Assembly: GCF_963259705.1 (NCBI RefSeq)
Contig: NC_081842.1
Span: 94,354,433 to 94,418,432, forward strand
Direction: 5' to 3'
Source of the DNA: Myotis daubentonii
Taxonomy: Eukaryota > Chordata > Mammalia > Chiroptera > Vespertilionidae
DNA length: 64,000 nucleotides
The notes under the pieces are model-generated. The model was not told the DNA's origin and did no database searches. It saw only the letters and a list, made by a program, of their open reading frames with translations. The position numbers and the translations under genes are program-made. Positions 9,561 to 20,952 of the stretch are shown piece after piece (within the stretch, counting starts at the first letter, position 1; each line of letters starts with the position of its first letter).

Positions 9561-9787
9561 GGGGTTATTTACCAAACATTCAGAAGTATTTTTAAAAGAG
9601 CTAAGCCCCTCACCCACTGTGCAGGCCCCTCCTGGTGAAGAGCGAAGGCCTGGGTTCCGGGCACCTAAGGAAAACTGGTGAGGGTAGCCGGGGAAGGGGA
9701 CCTCAAGGGACCCCAGATTTCCAGAAGGCACAGGCCTGGCTTAGGGACCCACTTGAGTGCACAAATTTTTGTGCACCGGGGATCTAG

Positions 9788-11024
9788 TCCTAGCTAATAG
9801 AGAAACATGGTAATTAGCCATACCTCCGCAACCCTTCCCATTGGATAATCAGGGCTATATGCAAATTAATAGCCAGCCAAGATGGCGGACAGCAGCCAGG
9901 CAGCTAGAAGCAAATATGAGGCTTGCTTGCTTCAGTGACTGAGGAAGCTAAAATTCCCCGCCTGCCCCTGCTGGCCTCTGAGCTTGCAATTTGAAACATT
10001 GTTACAAATATAGAAGAGAAACAAAACCCCAGAAACCTGCTTTCAGCCAGCCGGGATCTCAGAGCTGGAGTTGAATCAGTGTTTCAATTATAGAACCCAA
10101 ACAAACCAGATACATGCTTTCAGCAGCCGAGGCCTCAGAGCTGGAGCAAAGCCTCAGAGCTAAAGCTGGCTCAGAATAACAAAAAAAGAAAACAAGGAGC
10201 ACTTAGGAGCTTCAGTCACCTGCCAGCCTGAAAACAGCCATCAGCCCCTCACCCAGACTGGCCAGGCACCCCAGTCGGGACCCCCACCATGATCCATAAC
10301 ACCCTTCAGGGCAAACGAGCCGGCCCCCACCCATGCACCAGGCCTCTATCCTATATAGTAAAAGGGTAATATGCCTCCCAGCACCGGGATCAGCAGAGCC
10401 GCAAGGCCTCCCGGCACTGGGATCAGCGTGACAGGGGGCAGTGCCAAAACCCCCTGATTGCCCCGCAGCTCTGTGTGTGACAGGGGGCGGGGCCACAACC
10501 TCCCTATCCACCCTGCTCTGTTTGTGACAGCAGAAGGCACCCCAACACCCTGATCAGCCCTGCTCTGTGCCTGATAGGGGGGAGCTCCCCAACCCCCTGA
10601 GCAACCTGTGTCTCTGTGTGTGACAGGGTGGGGTGTCTCAACCCCCGGCCCCCACAGGCCCTGCTCTGTGTGTGACGGGGTAGAGCCATAACCTCCCCAT
10701 CGGCCTTGCCTTGAGTGTGACAGGAGGTAGTGCCCCAACCCCCCAATCGGCCCTACCCTGAGTGTGACTGAGGGTGGCTTCGCAACCTCCCGATCCGCCC
10801 TGCTCTGTGTATGACAGGGGGTGGCGCCCCAACTCCCCATTCAGCCCTGCTCTGAGCCCAACCAGGAGCTGCACCTAGGGATTGGGCCTGCCCTCTGCCA
10901 CCCGGGAGCAGGCCTAAGCCAGCAGGTCGTTATCTCCCGAGGGGTCCCAGACTGCGAGAGGGCACAGGCCGGGCTGAGGGACCCCCCTCCCCCCGAGTGC
11001 ACAATTTGTGCACCGGGCCTCTAG
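9788..11024 (+). mobile_element. Helitron array member 2 (composite, copy 2)
   Basis: TCCTAGCTAATAGAGAAACA starts directly after the CTAG of member 1. The internal fusion junction is at 10348/10349 (GGCCTCTA then TCCTATATAGTAAAAGGG). It ends with GTGCACAATTTGTGCAC and CTAG at 11021-11024. The module B minisatellite (about 10427-10850) is shorter than in copies 1 and 3. Confidence 0.95.
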
Positions 11025-11078
11025 TCCTATCCAATAAAAGAGAAACATGGTAATTGGCGTACATCCGCTACCCTTCCC

Positions 11079-11125
11079 ATTGGCTAATCAGGGCGATATG
11101 CAAATTAACTGCCAGCCAAGATGGC
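11079..11125 (+). promoter_or_regulatory. CCAAT box / octamer / YY1-like cluster in the Helitron head
   Basis: ATTGG (inverted CCAAT) at 11079, octamer ATGCAAAT at 11098 and CCAAGATGGC (YY1-like) at 11116. The CCAAT-to-octamer distance is exactly 19 bp here and at 2120/2139, 2506/2525, 7387/7406, 9840/9859 and 19116/19135; most also keep the YY1-like site. Motif matches are seen; function is inferred. Confidence 0.5.
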
Positions 11126-11721
11126 TGCCGGCAGCCAGGCAGCTTGAAACTAACATGTGGCTTGCTTGCTTCAATGACGGAGGAATCCAATGTTCCCCGC
11201 CTGCCTTGCCGGCCTCTGAGCTTGAAGTTTGAAACATAGTTACAAATATAGAAGCTAAACAAAACCCTAGAAACCTGCTTTCAGTGAGCCGGGATCTCAG
11301 AGCTGGAGTTGATACAGTGTTTTGATTATAAACCTGCTTTCAGCAGCAGAGGCCTCAGAGCTGGAGCCAGAGCTAAAGCTGGCCCAGAATTAAAAAAAAA
11401 AGATAAAAAGGAGCAGTTGAGAGCTTCAGTCACCCGCCAGCCTGAAAACAGCCCTCAGCCCCTCAGCCAGACCTTCCAGGCACCCCAGTGGGGACCCCCA
11501 CCCTGAAGGGTGTGTGACCAGCTGCAAACAGCCATCATCCCCTCATCCAGCCTGGCCAGATACCCCAGTGGGGACCCCTACCCTGATCCAGGACACCCTT
11601 CAGGGCAAACGAGCCAGCCCCCACCCATGCACCAGGCCTCTATTCTATGTAGTAAAACAGTAATATGTCTCCCAGCACCAGGATCAGCGGAGCCGCGAGG
11701 CCTGCTGGCACTGGGATCAGC

Positions 11722-12570
11722 GTGACAGGGAGCAGTGCCCAAACCTCCTGATCGCCCTGCGTATCTGTGTGTGACAGGGGGCGGGGCCACAACCTCTCTA
11801 TCAGCCCTGCTCTTTTCGTGACAGGGGAAGGCGCCCCAACTTCCTGATCAGCCCTGCTCTGTGCCTGATAGGGGGGAGCTCCCCAACCCCCTAATCACCC
11901 TGCGGCTCTGTGGGTGACAGGGTGCAGAGCCCCAACCCCTTGATTGGAATTGCTCTGTTTGTGACAGCATGCGGCGCCCCAACCCCCCTCCACGGGCCCT
12001 TCTCTGTGTGTGACAGTGGGCGGCGCCCAGCCCCCTGATCAGCCCTGCTCTGTGCCTGATAGGGGGGAGCTCCCCACCCCCCTGATCTCCTTGTGGCTCT
12101 GTGTGTGACAGTGTGCGGCGCCCCAACCCCCTGATCGGCCCTGCTCTGTGTGTGACAGGGTGCAGCGACCCAACCCCCCCCCCACGGGCCCTGCTCTGTG
12201 TGTAATGTGGTAGAGCCATAACCTCCCCATCGGCCCTGTCCTGAGTGACAGTGGTGGCGCCCCAACCCCCTGATTGACCCTGCTCTGTGGGTGATAGATG
12301 GCGACTCCCCAACCCCCTGATTCTCCCTGCTTTGTGTTTGACAGGGGCAGCGCCCCAACCCCCTGATTGGCCCTGCTCTGTATGTGACAGGGTGTGGCGC
12401 CACAACCTCCCCATCGACCCTGCCTTGAGTGTGACAGGGGGTGGTGGCCCAACCCTGCAATTGGCCCTACCCTGAGCATGACTGAGGGTAGCATCACAAC
12501 CTCCCAATCCGCCCTGCTCTGTGCATGACAAGGGTCGGCGCCCCAGTTCCCCAATTGGCCCTGCTCTGAG
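11722..12570 (+). repeat. 47-bp minisatellite of composite copy 3
   Basis: About eighteen units of the 47-bp type. Because 47 is not a multiple of three, each minus-strand frame passes through all three readings of the unit and stays open. This yields three overlapping reading frames of 246, 189 and 171 codons that are not genes. Confidence 0.9.
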
Positions 12571-12741
12571 GCCTACCAGGGGCTGCACCTAGGGATTGAG
12601 CCTGCCCTCTGCCACCTGGGAGCAGGCCTAAGCCAGCAGGTCGTTATCTCCCAAGGGGTCCCAGACTGTGCGAGGGCACAGGCCAGGCTGAGGACCACCC
12701 ATCCCCCCAAGTGCACAAATTTTAGTGCACCGGGCCTCTAG

Positions 12742-12992
12742 TATACATATAAAAGCCTAAGCAACCGTGTGACTGAATGACCAATTGACCGTTTGCTATG
12801 ACACGCATTGATCACCAGTGGATAGATCTTCAATCATAGGATTGGGCTCCCTCCTGTCTGGATCGGGCCTGCAGAGATTGGGCCAAAACTGGCTATCCAA
12901 CACCCCCCCCCCGAGTGGTCCTGGATTGCAAGAGGGTGCCTGCCAGGCCAAGAGAATCCACTGGTGCCCAAATTCATGCACTGGGCCTCTAG
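12742..12992 (+). mobile_element. Helitron array member 4 (short, worn 5' end)
   Basis: It starts at T12742 as TATACATATAAAAGCCTAAG, a degraded TCCTATATAATAAAAGCC, directly after CTAG 12741. It ends in an eroded hairpin (CCCAAATTCATGCACTGGG) and CTAG at 12989-12992, then T12993 of the L1. At 251 bp it is the most diverged, so probably the oldest, member. Confidence 0.85.
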
Positions 12993-13479
12993 TATGTCTA
13001 ATAAGGGGTTAATTTCCAAAATATTTAAAGAACTTACACAACTCAACACCAGGAAGACAACCCAAATAAAAAATTAGCCAAGGCCCTGACTAGACACTTC
13101 TCCAAATTGATCATACAGATGGCCAGTAGACATGAAAAAATGCCAAGGTTACTAATCATCAGAGAGATGCAAATTAAAACCACAATGAAATATCATCTCA
13201 CACCTTTCAGAATGGCTATCTTCAATAAATCAATAAACAACAAGTGCTGGTGAGGATGTGGAGAAAAGGGAATCTTAGTGTACCATTGGTAGGAATACCA
13301 ATCCATACAGCTAATATGGAAAGCAGTATGAAGTTTCCTCAAAATATTAAAAAATGGAACTACCTTTTGAGACAGTAATCCTACTTCTGGAACTATCTCC
13401 TAAGAAACCCAAAACAATAACTTGTAAAAAACATACTTGCCCCTATGTTTATATGTTCATTTTGCAGTATTATTTACAA

Positions 13480-13625
13480 CTAGAGGCCCGATGCACAAAA
13501 GTCATGCAAGGGACTTGGCCCTCACAGCTGTGCAGTGGCTGCCTCGGTCCTTGCAGTGCAGCTTCTTCCGGAAGGTCATTCGGCTGTCCGGTCTAATTAG
13601 CATATTATGCTTTTATTATTATAGA
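13480..13625 (-). mobile_element. 146-bp mini-Helitron inside L1
   Basis: The left end is CTAGAGGCCCGATGCAC; the right end is TTTTATTATTATAGA before T13626. Joining the flanks gives TATTTACAATAGCCAAGATC, the standard L1 text, so the precise A/T insertion is visible. The ends match the longer minus-strand Helitron at 32924-33707. Confidence 0.95.
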
Positions 13626-14085
13626 TAGCCAAGATCTGGAAACATCTCAAGTGTCTCTCAATAGATAAGTGGATAAAAAAGCAGTAGTCCATTTACACAA
13701 TGGAATACTACTCCACTGTAAAAAAAATAAAAAGATATCTTACCTTACCTTTTGCAATAGCATGGATAGAACTGGATATTATTATGGTCAGTGAAATATG
13801 CCAGTCAGAGAAAGACAAATGCCATATGATCTCTTATATGTGGAACCTAAAGAACAAAATAAACTGACAAACAAAATAGAAACAGAGGCATGGATACATG
13901 AGAGATTGACAGCTGTCAGAGGGGAGGAGGGTTGGGGGACTGGATCAAAGAAGTTGAAGATATAAGTAAAAAATATATACATATCTCACAAAAACACGGA
14001 CAACAGTGTGGTGATAGTGAAAGGGAAAGGGAATGGGGGGTAGGTGTAGGTGGACCTGGGGGTAGAAAACGGGTACCAAAGGAGG

Positions 14086-16411
14086 TTTTTGAAAAAATTT
14101 TATTTTATTGTTACAAGTATTACAGATCTCCCCTGTTTTTTCCCATTTACCCCTCCACCTCACACCCATGTACCAGGCCTTCAACACACTACTGTGGTGT
14201 CCATCCATTATGTATATATGCACATTAGTTCTTTGGCTAATATCTTCCCAACCCTTCCCTTCCCTCTGAGATTCATCAGTCTGTTCCATGCTTCTATTTC
14301 TCTGGATCTGTTTTGTTCATCAATTTATTTTGTTCATTAGATTCCACATATGAGTGAGATCACATATTTTTCTTTCTCTTATTGGCTTATTTTACTTAGC
14401 ATATTACTCTCTAGGTACATCCATGCTGTCTCAAAGGTAAGAGATCCTTCTTTTTTATAGCTGGGTAGTATTCCATTGTTTAAATGTACCACAACTTTGT
14501 TTCCCACTCATCTACTGATGAGCTCTTGGGCTGTTTCCAGATATCAGCTATTGTAATTAATGCTGCTAAATTAGGGGTGTATATATTCTTCCTGATTGAA
14601 TTTCCAGGATTCTTAGGATATATTCCTAGAAGTGGAATCACTGGGTAAATTGGAAGATCCATTTTTAATTTTTGAGTGAAATCCATCTAGTTTTTCATAT
14701 GGCTGCACCAGTCTGCATTACCACCAGCAGTGTACGAGGGTTCCTTTTTCTCCACATCTTCACCAGAACTTGTAGTTTGTTGATTTGTTGATGGTAGGTA
14801 GCCAATCTGACAGGTGTGAGCTGATACATCATTATTATTTTAATTTGCATCTCTCTGATTATTAGTGACTTCGAACATTTTTTCATATGTCTATTGAGTT
14901 TTGTAAATTTGGATGTTCATTTCCTTCCTCTGACTTAGGATGTTTTTAGTTCTTTGAATAAGCTCTCGGTCCATTTCTTTCTCTCCTTCTGGAACTTCCA
15001 TAATTTGTATTTTAGTCTACATGATGCTGTTCCATAAATCTCTAGTCTTCCTTTTCTTATCTTTCTTTTCTTTTTACTCGTGTGTCTAGAACATTTTGAA
15101 TGACCTTATTCAAATTTACTGATTATTTCTTCTGCTTGATCAAGTCTGCTGTCAACCCCAAATAAAAATGCTCATTTTCGTTATTAGTCTTTGGCTCCAG
15201 AATTTTCATTTGGTCCTGTTTAATAGTTTTTATCTCTTTGTTGTTAATTTTATTTTGTTCATGTGCCATTTCTTGATTTATGGCACATGTTGTTTGCTCT
15301 TTCTTAAATCATTGAGCTTCTTTAAGACAGTTATTGTGAGTTGTTGTTGTTTTTTATTAATAATTCATAGGTCTCCATCTTTTCAGAGGTGGTTTCTGGA
15401 GATTGAAATTTTGTGGGGTTATTTTCCCCCTTTTATTTGGCTATGCTCTCTCTTTCTTCATATGCCTTTTGATATTTTTAAGTGAGTTTATGCATTTCAA
15501 AATAGTTACTTCTCTCAGTCTTTACAGATTGGCTTTCTGTAGGGGAGGTTCTTTTTAACTATCAATCTGGCTAGAGATTCTGGATGCCTCTGAAAACTTT
15601 TGGGAGGGAGAGAAATACAACTTCTCTGGGCTTATGCATGTAATGTTCCAATCAGAGAGGACTGTCCATTTCTTTTACAGAAGTTCATAATCTTTGGCTT
15701 TCTCTCTGTGTCTGTAAGCAGTATTTCAGTTTCTCTTGGGCTACAGTGGGAAGCCACCCCACTCTTCTTTGTGCTCCATGTCCTCCAGGCATTTAAAGTA
15801 TGCCGGCTGCCCAGAAATTGAATCAGGTGAAACAGATATAATTTCTTTGTGCAGATCTCCAAAAAGTCAGAAACACTAAATACACGTTTCCCTAGTCTCT
15901 CTCCCTTTTGTGGGAGAAGCCATAAGTTGGGTGCCTCCTCTAAATCACACTGAACTGTACCAACCTCTGTCGATGGTACTATAAGTCCTCTCTTGCCACA
16001 CAAGCTGCCCACACTCCCCTTTGCTTTTAGCAGCCCCCAGATATCCAAACTATACCAATTCCATTAGCACCCCAGGTCAGCCTTCATTCAGCCTTTACAA
16101 ATCATTCCCTCAGACAGCCTTCTAAAAAGCTAAAATGTTGGACACACATTCTACTCTTCTTTTCTCCTCAAGGGAGAAGCCACAAGCCAGTTTGGGACTG
16201 GGAAAATTTCAAATAAAGAGAAAAGGTTCTACTAATTTCAATGTGATAATTCCCAACTTTCCACTTGATTGTGGTATTGCAATATTTTAACAGTTTTCTG
16301 CAGTTATCATAAAAGTATTCTGACCTGTGTATCATACTTAATTCAGTCTCTTGTTGAGTGATAATGAGCTAGGGCTATGAAATCTGCCATTTTGCTGACA
16401 TTACTCCTCCC
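14086..16411 (-). mobile_element. L1 LINE, minus strand, middle missing
   Basis: The left part (14086-14930) is the L1 3' end reversed (for example GGTAGTATTCCATTGTTTAA, ACTTTGTTTCCCACTCATC). The right part (about 14940-16411) resembles the L1 5' region and ends GCCATTTTGCTGACATTACT, reverse complement of a typical GGAGGAG...AAAATGGC L1 start. Most of ORF1/ORF2 between is absent. No open frame of note remains. Confidence 0.75.
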
Positions 16412-16789
16412 ACATGATATACTTTTAAAAGTATAATTAAATTGGCAATACACAAAAGCAAAACACTTTCACTCACTCATCATTAATTCTCCATTGTAAT
16501 TTCTAGGTGGTGGAAATAAAGGTAATTTTATTTCCTACTACATTTTTGCATTTTAACAGGATTATTTTGTTACTTTTCAAACAGAATAATACTGTTTAAG
16601 GTAATCTAATATTATACTGGTTATCAAAATGAATTTCTATCCCCCCCCCCCAAAAAAAATACTATATCCACAGTCTTCCCATATAAGTTGACATATATGA
16701 AATGCTATAATTTCAGTTGTCCCTGAAACATTTTCTCTTACACTCCATATCTATTATGCCAGGAAGTTATATTGACTATGCATTTACAA
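16412..16789. other. AT-rich DNA, nothing recognised
   Basis: It contains a short C10/A8 tract at about 16641-16658. No gene or named repeat was seen. Confidence 0.5.
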
Positions 16790-17503
16790 TCCTATATAAT
16801 AAAAGGCTAATATGCAAAAAGGCTGAATGGCAGAACAACCGAACAACCGAACAACCAGTTGCTATGATGTGTGCTGACCACCAGGGGCATGTGCGGAACA
16901 TGGCGGGTGTTGGCAATGGTGGGATGGTGGAGCAGGTGAGCGGGGACACCAGACCAAGGCAGGGCACTGGTTGCTGTCATTCACTGTCATTGGGGCAAGC
17001 CTCTGGTGGTTACTGAAAATTCTTTGCTCCCACGTGCTGCAGAACTGCCCTGTGATTGCACCTGCTGCCAGCACCGGCCCTGCTCGCACCTGCTGCCAGT
17101 GCCAGAGCCGCCACTTGCACCCGCTGTTGGTGCTGGCGCCAGTCCCAATCATTCGGCTCCATCAGTGGGTGCAAGCTGTGGCTGCCGTTCCTGATCGCCC
17201 CTGAGGGCTTCTCCACCTCCCCCTGTTCCTGAGGGGCGATCAGGGCAGCAGCTGCTGCTTGCACCCACTAATGACGCTGGCCCCAATGGGTTTGCACCAT
17301 CAGCAGTAGCAGTGTGGGCGCTGTCAGTGCGTGGGAGCTGTGGCAGCTGGAGTGGGGCTGCTGGCAGACAGGGGACTGGAGCCATGGCTGGAGGGGCCGG
17401 GCAGGGGTGCAGAGGATGGGCTGAGACACACCCCTGTGCCTACCACAGCCTCAGCCCCCACAGTTCCTTTCAAGGTGCATGGATTCATGCACTGGGTCCC
17501 TAG
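16790..17503 (+). mobile_element. Non-autonomous Helitron, GC-rich body
   Basis: TCCTATATAATAAAAGGC follows A16789. It ends GGTGCATGGATTCATGCAC and CTAG before T17504. The body (CTGCCAGTGCCAGAGCCGCC, CATCAGTGGGTGCAAGC) is shared with the truncated Helitron at 35822-36354. Confidence 0.95.
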
Positions 17504-18390
17504 TGTATCTGTAATACAACCAATTCCTACTGCCACCACTGCTACTATCCTGGTTCAAAACAGCATTATCTCTAGCCCGATTATAAGAATAAGCTCCAAA
17601 GAGGACTCTGTGCAGCTAATATTACCTTCCTTTAGATAAGAAAAATATATAGGAAGATGTCCTAAATGAGGTCAGGCCTTATAACTTCTTCACCCAAACC
17701 CCTTTCTTAATTTGACTCACAGTAATAACTAAAGTCCTAATAATGCTCTGTAACTCCTATATAATCCAGACCTCCTTCCTCTCTTAACTTCCATCTTATT
17801 ACACTCTGACCTTATACCTCTTCTGTTCCTTGACCATGAGAACACATATTCCACCATATATTTTTTGCTGTAACTATTCTCTCTGCTGGAATGTTTTTCT
17901 TCCATATAATCCCTTAGCTCACATCTTTCAAATATTTGAACAAATTTTACCTTGCCAAGGAGGCTGACTCATAAATCCCTATGTATTACTGAACATTGCA
18001 CCCCACTCAGGACCCCAATCTGGTTTACCCGGGTCTATTTTTTCTTCATTTCATAAAAAAATCCACTTACTAGTATATTATTAGCACTAATGAAAGTAGC
18101 AGGTAGCACACTGTATATGCAATCCTATTTTGAACATTGAATCTATTTGCATTATTTTAAGACAAATTTAGACTGTAAATGGTGTTTTAAGAATAAATTT
18201 GTAGTCATTGTGTTTATCACATACAATAATATGATAATGAGCAAACATGTATCTATAACTGCTGCATTGCAGTGGACATGAACCAGTCAAAAAATGTAAT
18301 GTCTGTAAATAATCACTAAGGATATACCAGTGTCTATAAGCTAAGTAGCCTCCTGTGGTAGAAAAATACCAGTTGGTGGTTTAAAATTTT
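17504..18390 (+). repeat. Ancient repeat remnant (possibly L2-like) and unique DNA
   Basis: About 17860-18010 resembles a mammalian-wide LINE 3' region (CTCTCTGCTGGAATGTTTTT, CACATCTTTCAAATATTTGA, GGAGGCTGACTCATAAATCC). Family assignment is uncertain. The remainder holds nothing recognised. Confidence 0.4.
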
Positions 18391-18399
18391 ATCTCTGTT

Positions 18400-18623
18400 G
18401 CCGTAGCTGATTTGGCTCAGTAGATAGGGTGTTTGCCTGAGAACTGAAGGGTCCAGGGTTCAATTTTGGTCAAGGGCACATGTCCAGGTAGTGGGCTCAA
18501 ACCCCAGTAGGGGTGGTGCAGGAAGCAGCCCATCAATGATTCTCTCTCATCATTGATGTTTCTCTCTCGCTCTCCCTCTCCCTTCCTCTCTAAAATCAAT
18601 AAAAATATATTTTAAAAAATATC
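18400..18623 (+). mobile_element. Ves SINE
   Basis: Starts GCCGTAGCTGATTTGGCTCA and ends with an AATCAATAAAAA tail. A 9-bp ATCTCTGTT duplication lies at 18391-18399 and 18624-18632. Confidence 0.93.
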
Positions 18624-18632
18624 ATCTCTGTT

Positions 18633-19061
18633 AATAAGTCACCAATATTATCATCCATATGGGAACATGTGAGTTTTGAAGTATCTGATAAAATATTCTA
18701 GCCAATTCTTTATTTCTTGAATACCTGTATCTTTCAGATACTCTTATTCTGATTCTTGTGACAGTAAGTTGATGTGTCTCAGTTTTGAAAGAAAGAAAGG
18801 AGATATTCATCAAACATCTACAACATCTATTTTTTTAAAAAATAATTCATTCAGCAGTCCCATTGACTACCTAGCATGCGGTAGTTTATGAAAATTAAAA
18901 CTTGAACTATTGAGACAAATAAGAATGCTGGTTCAATTAGGAAGCTCATGAGATAGCAGAGACAGATGAACACAAACCTGGTTCTAAAGTAACATAGGTG
19001 GATAACAATGTGGATAAAGTAGTAAGGAACCACAAAGTGAACAAATGATAGAATAATGTAA
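18633..19061. other. AT-rich DNA, nothing recognised
   Basis: No gene or named repeat was seen between the Ves SINE and the next Helitron. Confidence 0.5.
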
Positions 19062-20464
19062 TCCTATCTAATAAAAGAGAAACATGGTAATTAGCGTACA
19101 ACCGCTACCCTCCCCATTGGCTAATCAGGGCGATATGCAAATTAACTGCCAGCCAAGATGGCAGCCAGCAGCCAGGCAGCTTGAAACTAACATGAGGCTT
19201 GCTTGCTTCAGTGACGGAGGAAACCAATGTTCCCCGCCTGCCTTGCCGGCCTCTGAGCCTGCAGTTTGAAACATTGTAACAAATATAGAAGGTAAAAAAA
19301 CCCCAGAAACCTGCTTTCAGCGAGCTGGGATCAGAGAGCTGGACTTATACATTGTTTCGATTATAGAACCCAAACAAACCAGATACCTGCTTTCAGCAGC
19401 AGAGGCCTCAGAGCTGGAGCCAGAGCTAAAGCTGGCCCAAAATTAAAAAAGAAAAAAAGAAAAAAAGGAGCCGTTGGGAGCTTCAGCCTTAAGCCCCTCA
19501 CCCAGACTGGCCAGGCACCCAAGTGGGGACCCCCACCCTGAAGGGTGTGTGACCAGCTGCAAACAGCCATCATCCCCTAACCCAGGCTGGCCAGACACAC
19601 CAGTGGGAATCCCCACCCTGATCCAGAACACCCTTCAGTGCAAACCAGCCAGCCCCAACCATGCAGCAGGCCACTATCCTAAATAGTAAAAGGGTAATAT
19701 GCCTCCCAGCACCAGGATCAGCAGAGCCGCAAGGCCTCCCAGCACTGGGATCAGCGGAGCCTAGAGGCCCCCAGCACCGGGATCAGCGTGACAGGGTTCA
19801 GCGCCCAAACCCCCTGATCGCCCTGCAGCTCTGTGTGTGACAGGGAGCGGGGCCACAACCTCCCTATCTGCCCTGCTCTGTTCGTGACAGGGGTAGGCAC
19901 CCCAACCTCCTGATCATCCCTGCTCTGTGTGTGACAGTGGTGGCACCCCAACCCCCTGATCTGCCCTACTCTGTGTGTGACAGGGGACAGTGCCCCAACT
20001 CCCCTATCAGCCCTACTCTGTGAGTGACGGGGGGAGCTCCTCAACCCCCTGATGGGCCCTGCTCAGTGCATGACAGGGGGGAGCTCCCCAACCCCCTGAT
20101 GGGCCCTGCTCTGTGCGTGACAGGGGGTGGCACCACAACTTCCCCATCGACCCTGCCTTGAGTGTGACAGGGGACGGTGCCCCAACCCCCCAATCGGCCC
20201 TACCCTGAGCGTGACTGAGGGTGGCATCGCAACCTCCCGATCCACCCTGCTCTGTGCATGACAGGGGGCGGCACCCCAACTCCCCAATCAGCCCTGCTCT
20301 GAGCCCGACCAGGGGCTGCACCTAGGGATTGGGCCTGCCCTCTGCCACCCGGGAGCAGGCCTAAGCCAGCAGGTCATTACCTCAGACTGCGAGAGGGCAC
20401 AGGCCAGGATGAGGTACCCCCCCTTCCCTCCGAGTGCACAAATTTTTGTGCATCGGGCCTCTAG
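19062..20464 (+). mobile_element. Composite Helitron, copy 4
   Basis: TCCTATCTAATAAAAGAG follows A19061. The internal junction is at 19676/19677 (GGCCACTA then TCCTAAATAGTAAAAGGG). The minisatellite spans about 19786-20300. It ends GTGCACAAATTTTTGTGCA and CTAG at 20461-20464, abutting another Helitron. Confidence 0.95.
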
Positions 20465-20949
20465 TCTTATATAATAAAAGCCTAATATGCTAAGTCTCCA
20501 GTTGTCGGATCACCCATTCAACCAATCAAAGTGTAATATGCTAATGATATGCTAAGGCCACTCAACTTCTCACTATGACGTGTACTCACCACCAGGGGGC
20601 AGATAGTCAACCAGTTGAGCAGTTGCTATGATGTGTACTGACCACCAGGGGGAAGATGCTCTGACTGGCAAGTGAGCTTGCTGCTGGTGTCTGGTTGATC
20701 GGGACTGAGCAAGACAGGCTGAACACGCCCTGGAGCCCTCCCATGCCCCCCCCACCCCCGCCCCATGGCCAACCTGCACATTTCTCCCTGTCCCCAATCA
20801 TGCATTGGTGGAGTCCCTCGGCCTGGCCTGCGCCCTTTCACAATCCGGGACCCCTTGGGGATGTTGGAGAGCCAATTTTGGCCCGATCCCACAGGCCAGG
20901 CTAAGGGACCCCACTGGTGCAGAAATTCACTGGTGCACTGGGCCTCTAC
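20465..20949 (+). mobile_element. Helitron abutting composite copy 4
   Basis: TCTTATATAATAAAAGCC begins at the base after CTAG 20464. The 3' end GGTGCACTGGGCCTCTAC has C in place of the final G at 20949, followed by T; the hairpin is eroded. The end could instead be read as the CTAG at 20949-20952. Confidence 0.88.
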
Positions 20950-20952
20950 TAG

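Larger units (their letters stand above)
7332..9787 (+). mobile_element. Helitron array member 1, carrying a TFPT retrocopy
   Basis: It follows A7331 of the L1 with TCTAATCTAATAATAGAG and ends with GTGCACAAATTTTTGTGCAC then CTAG at 9784-9787. The first 200 bp match the heads of the neighbouring Helitrons. Its interior is unusual: a GC-rich repeat block (about 7740-8110), an intronless TFPT copy (about 8236-9182) and an unrelated AT-richer stretch (9183-9560). At 2456 bp it is the longest single, non-composite Helitron here. Confidence 0.92.
11025..12741 (+). mobile_element. Helitron array member 3 (composite, copy 3)
   Basis: TCCTATCCAATAAAAGAG follows CTAG 11024 with no spacer. The fusion junction is at 11642/11643 (CCTCTA then TTCTATGTAGTAAAAC, first bases mutated). 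It ends with GTGCACAAATTTTAGTGCAC and CTAG at 12738-12741. It has the longest 47-bp minisatellite of the four plus-strand composites. Confidence 0.95.
6130..14085 (+). mobile_element. L1 LINE fragment (ORF2 C-terminal part and 3' UTR), interrupted several times
   Basis: The pieces 6130-6564, 6790-7331, 12993-13479 and 13626-14085 read in order as the end of L1 ORF2 and the 3' UTR. Recognisable L1 phrases include AATTTAACCAAGGAGATAAA, AATCAAAACAGCCTGGCATT, CTCAACACCAGGAAGACAA and ACAATGGAATACTACTCC. The frame has many stops and indels, so it is dead. Insertions are a hAT element (6565-6789), a four-Helitron array (7332-12992) and a mini-Helitron (13480-13625). Removing each leaves continuous L1 text. 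Confidence 0.9.

Noticed and set aside
11848..12588. 246-codon minus-strand open frame and two overlapping frames
   Set aside because: They are readings of a 47-bp minisatellite in three frames, recur in other Helitron copies, and have no start context or domain.
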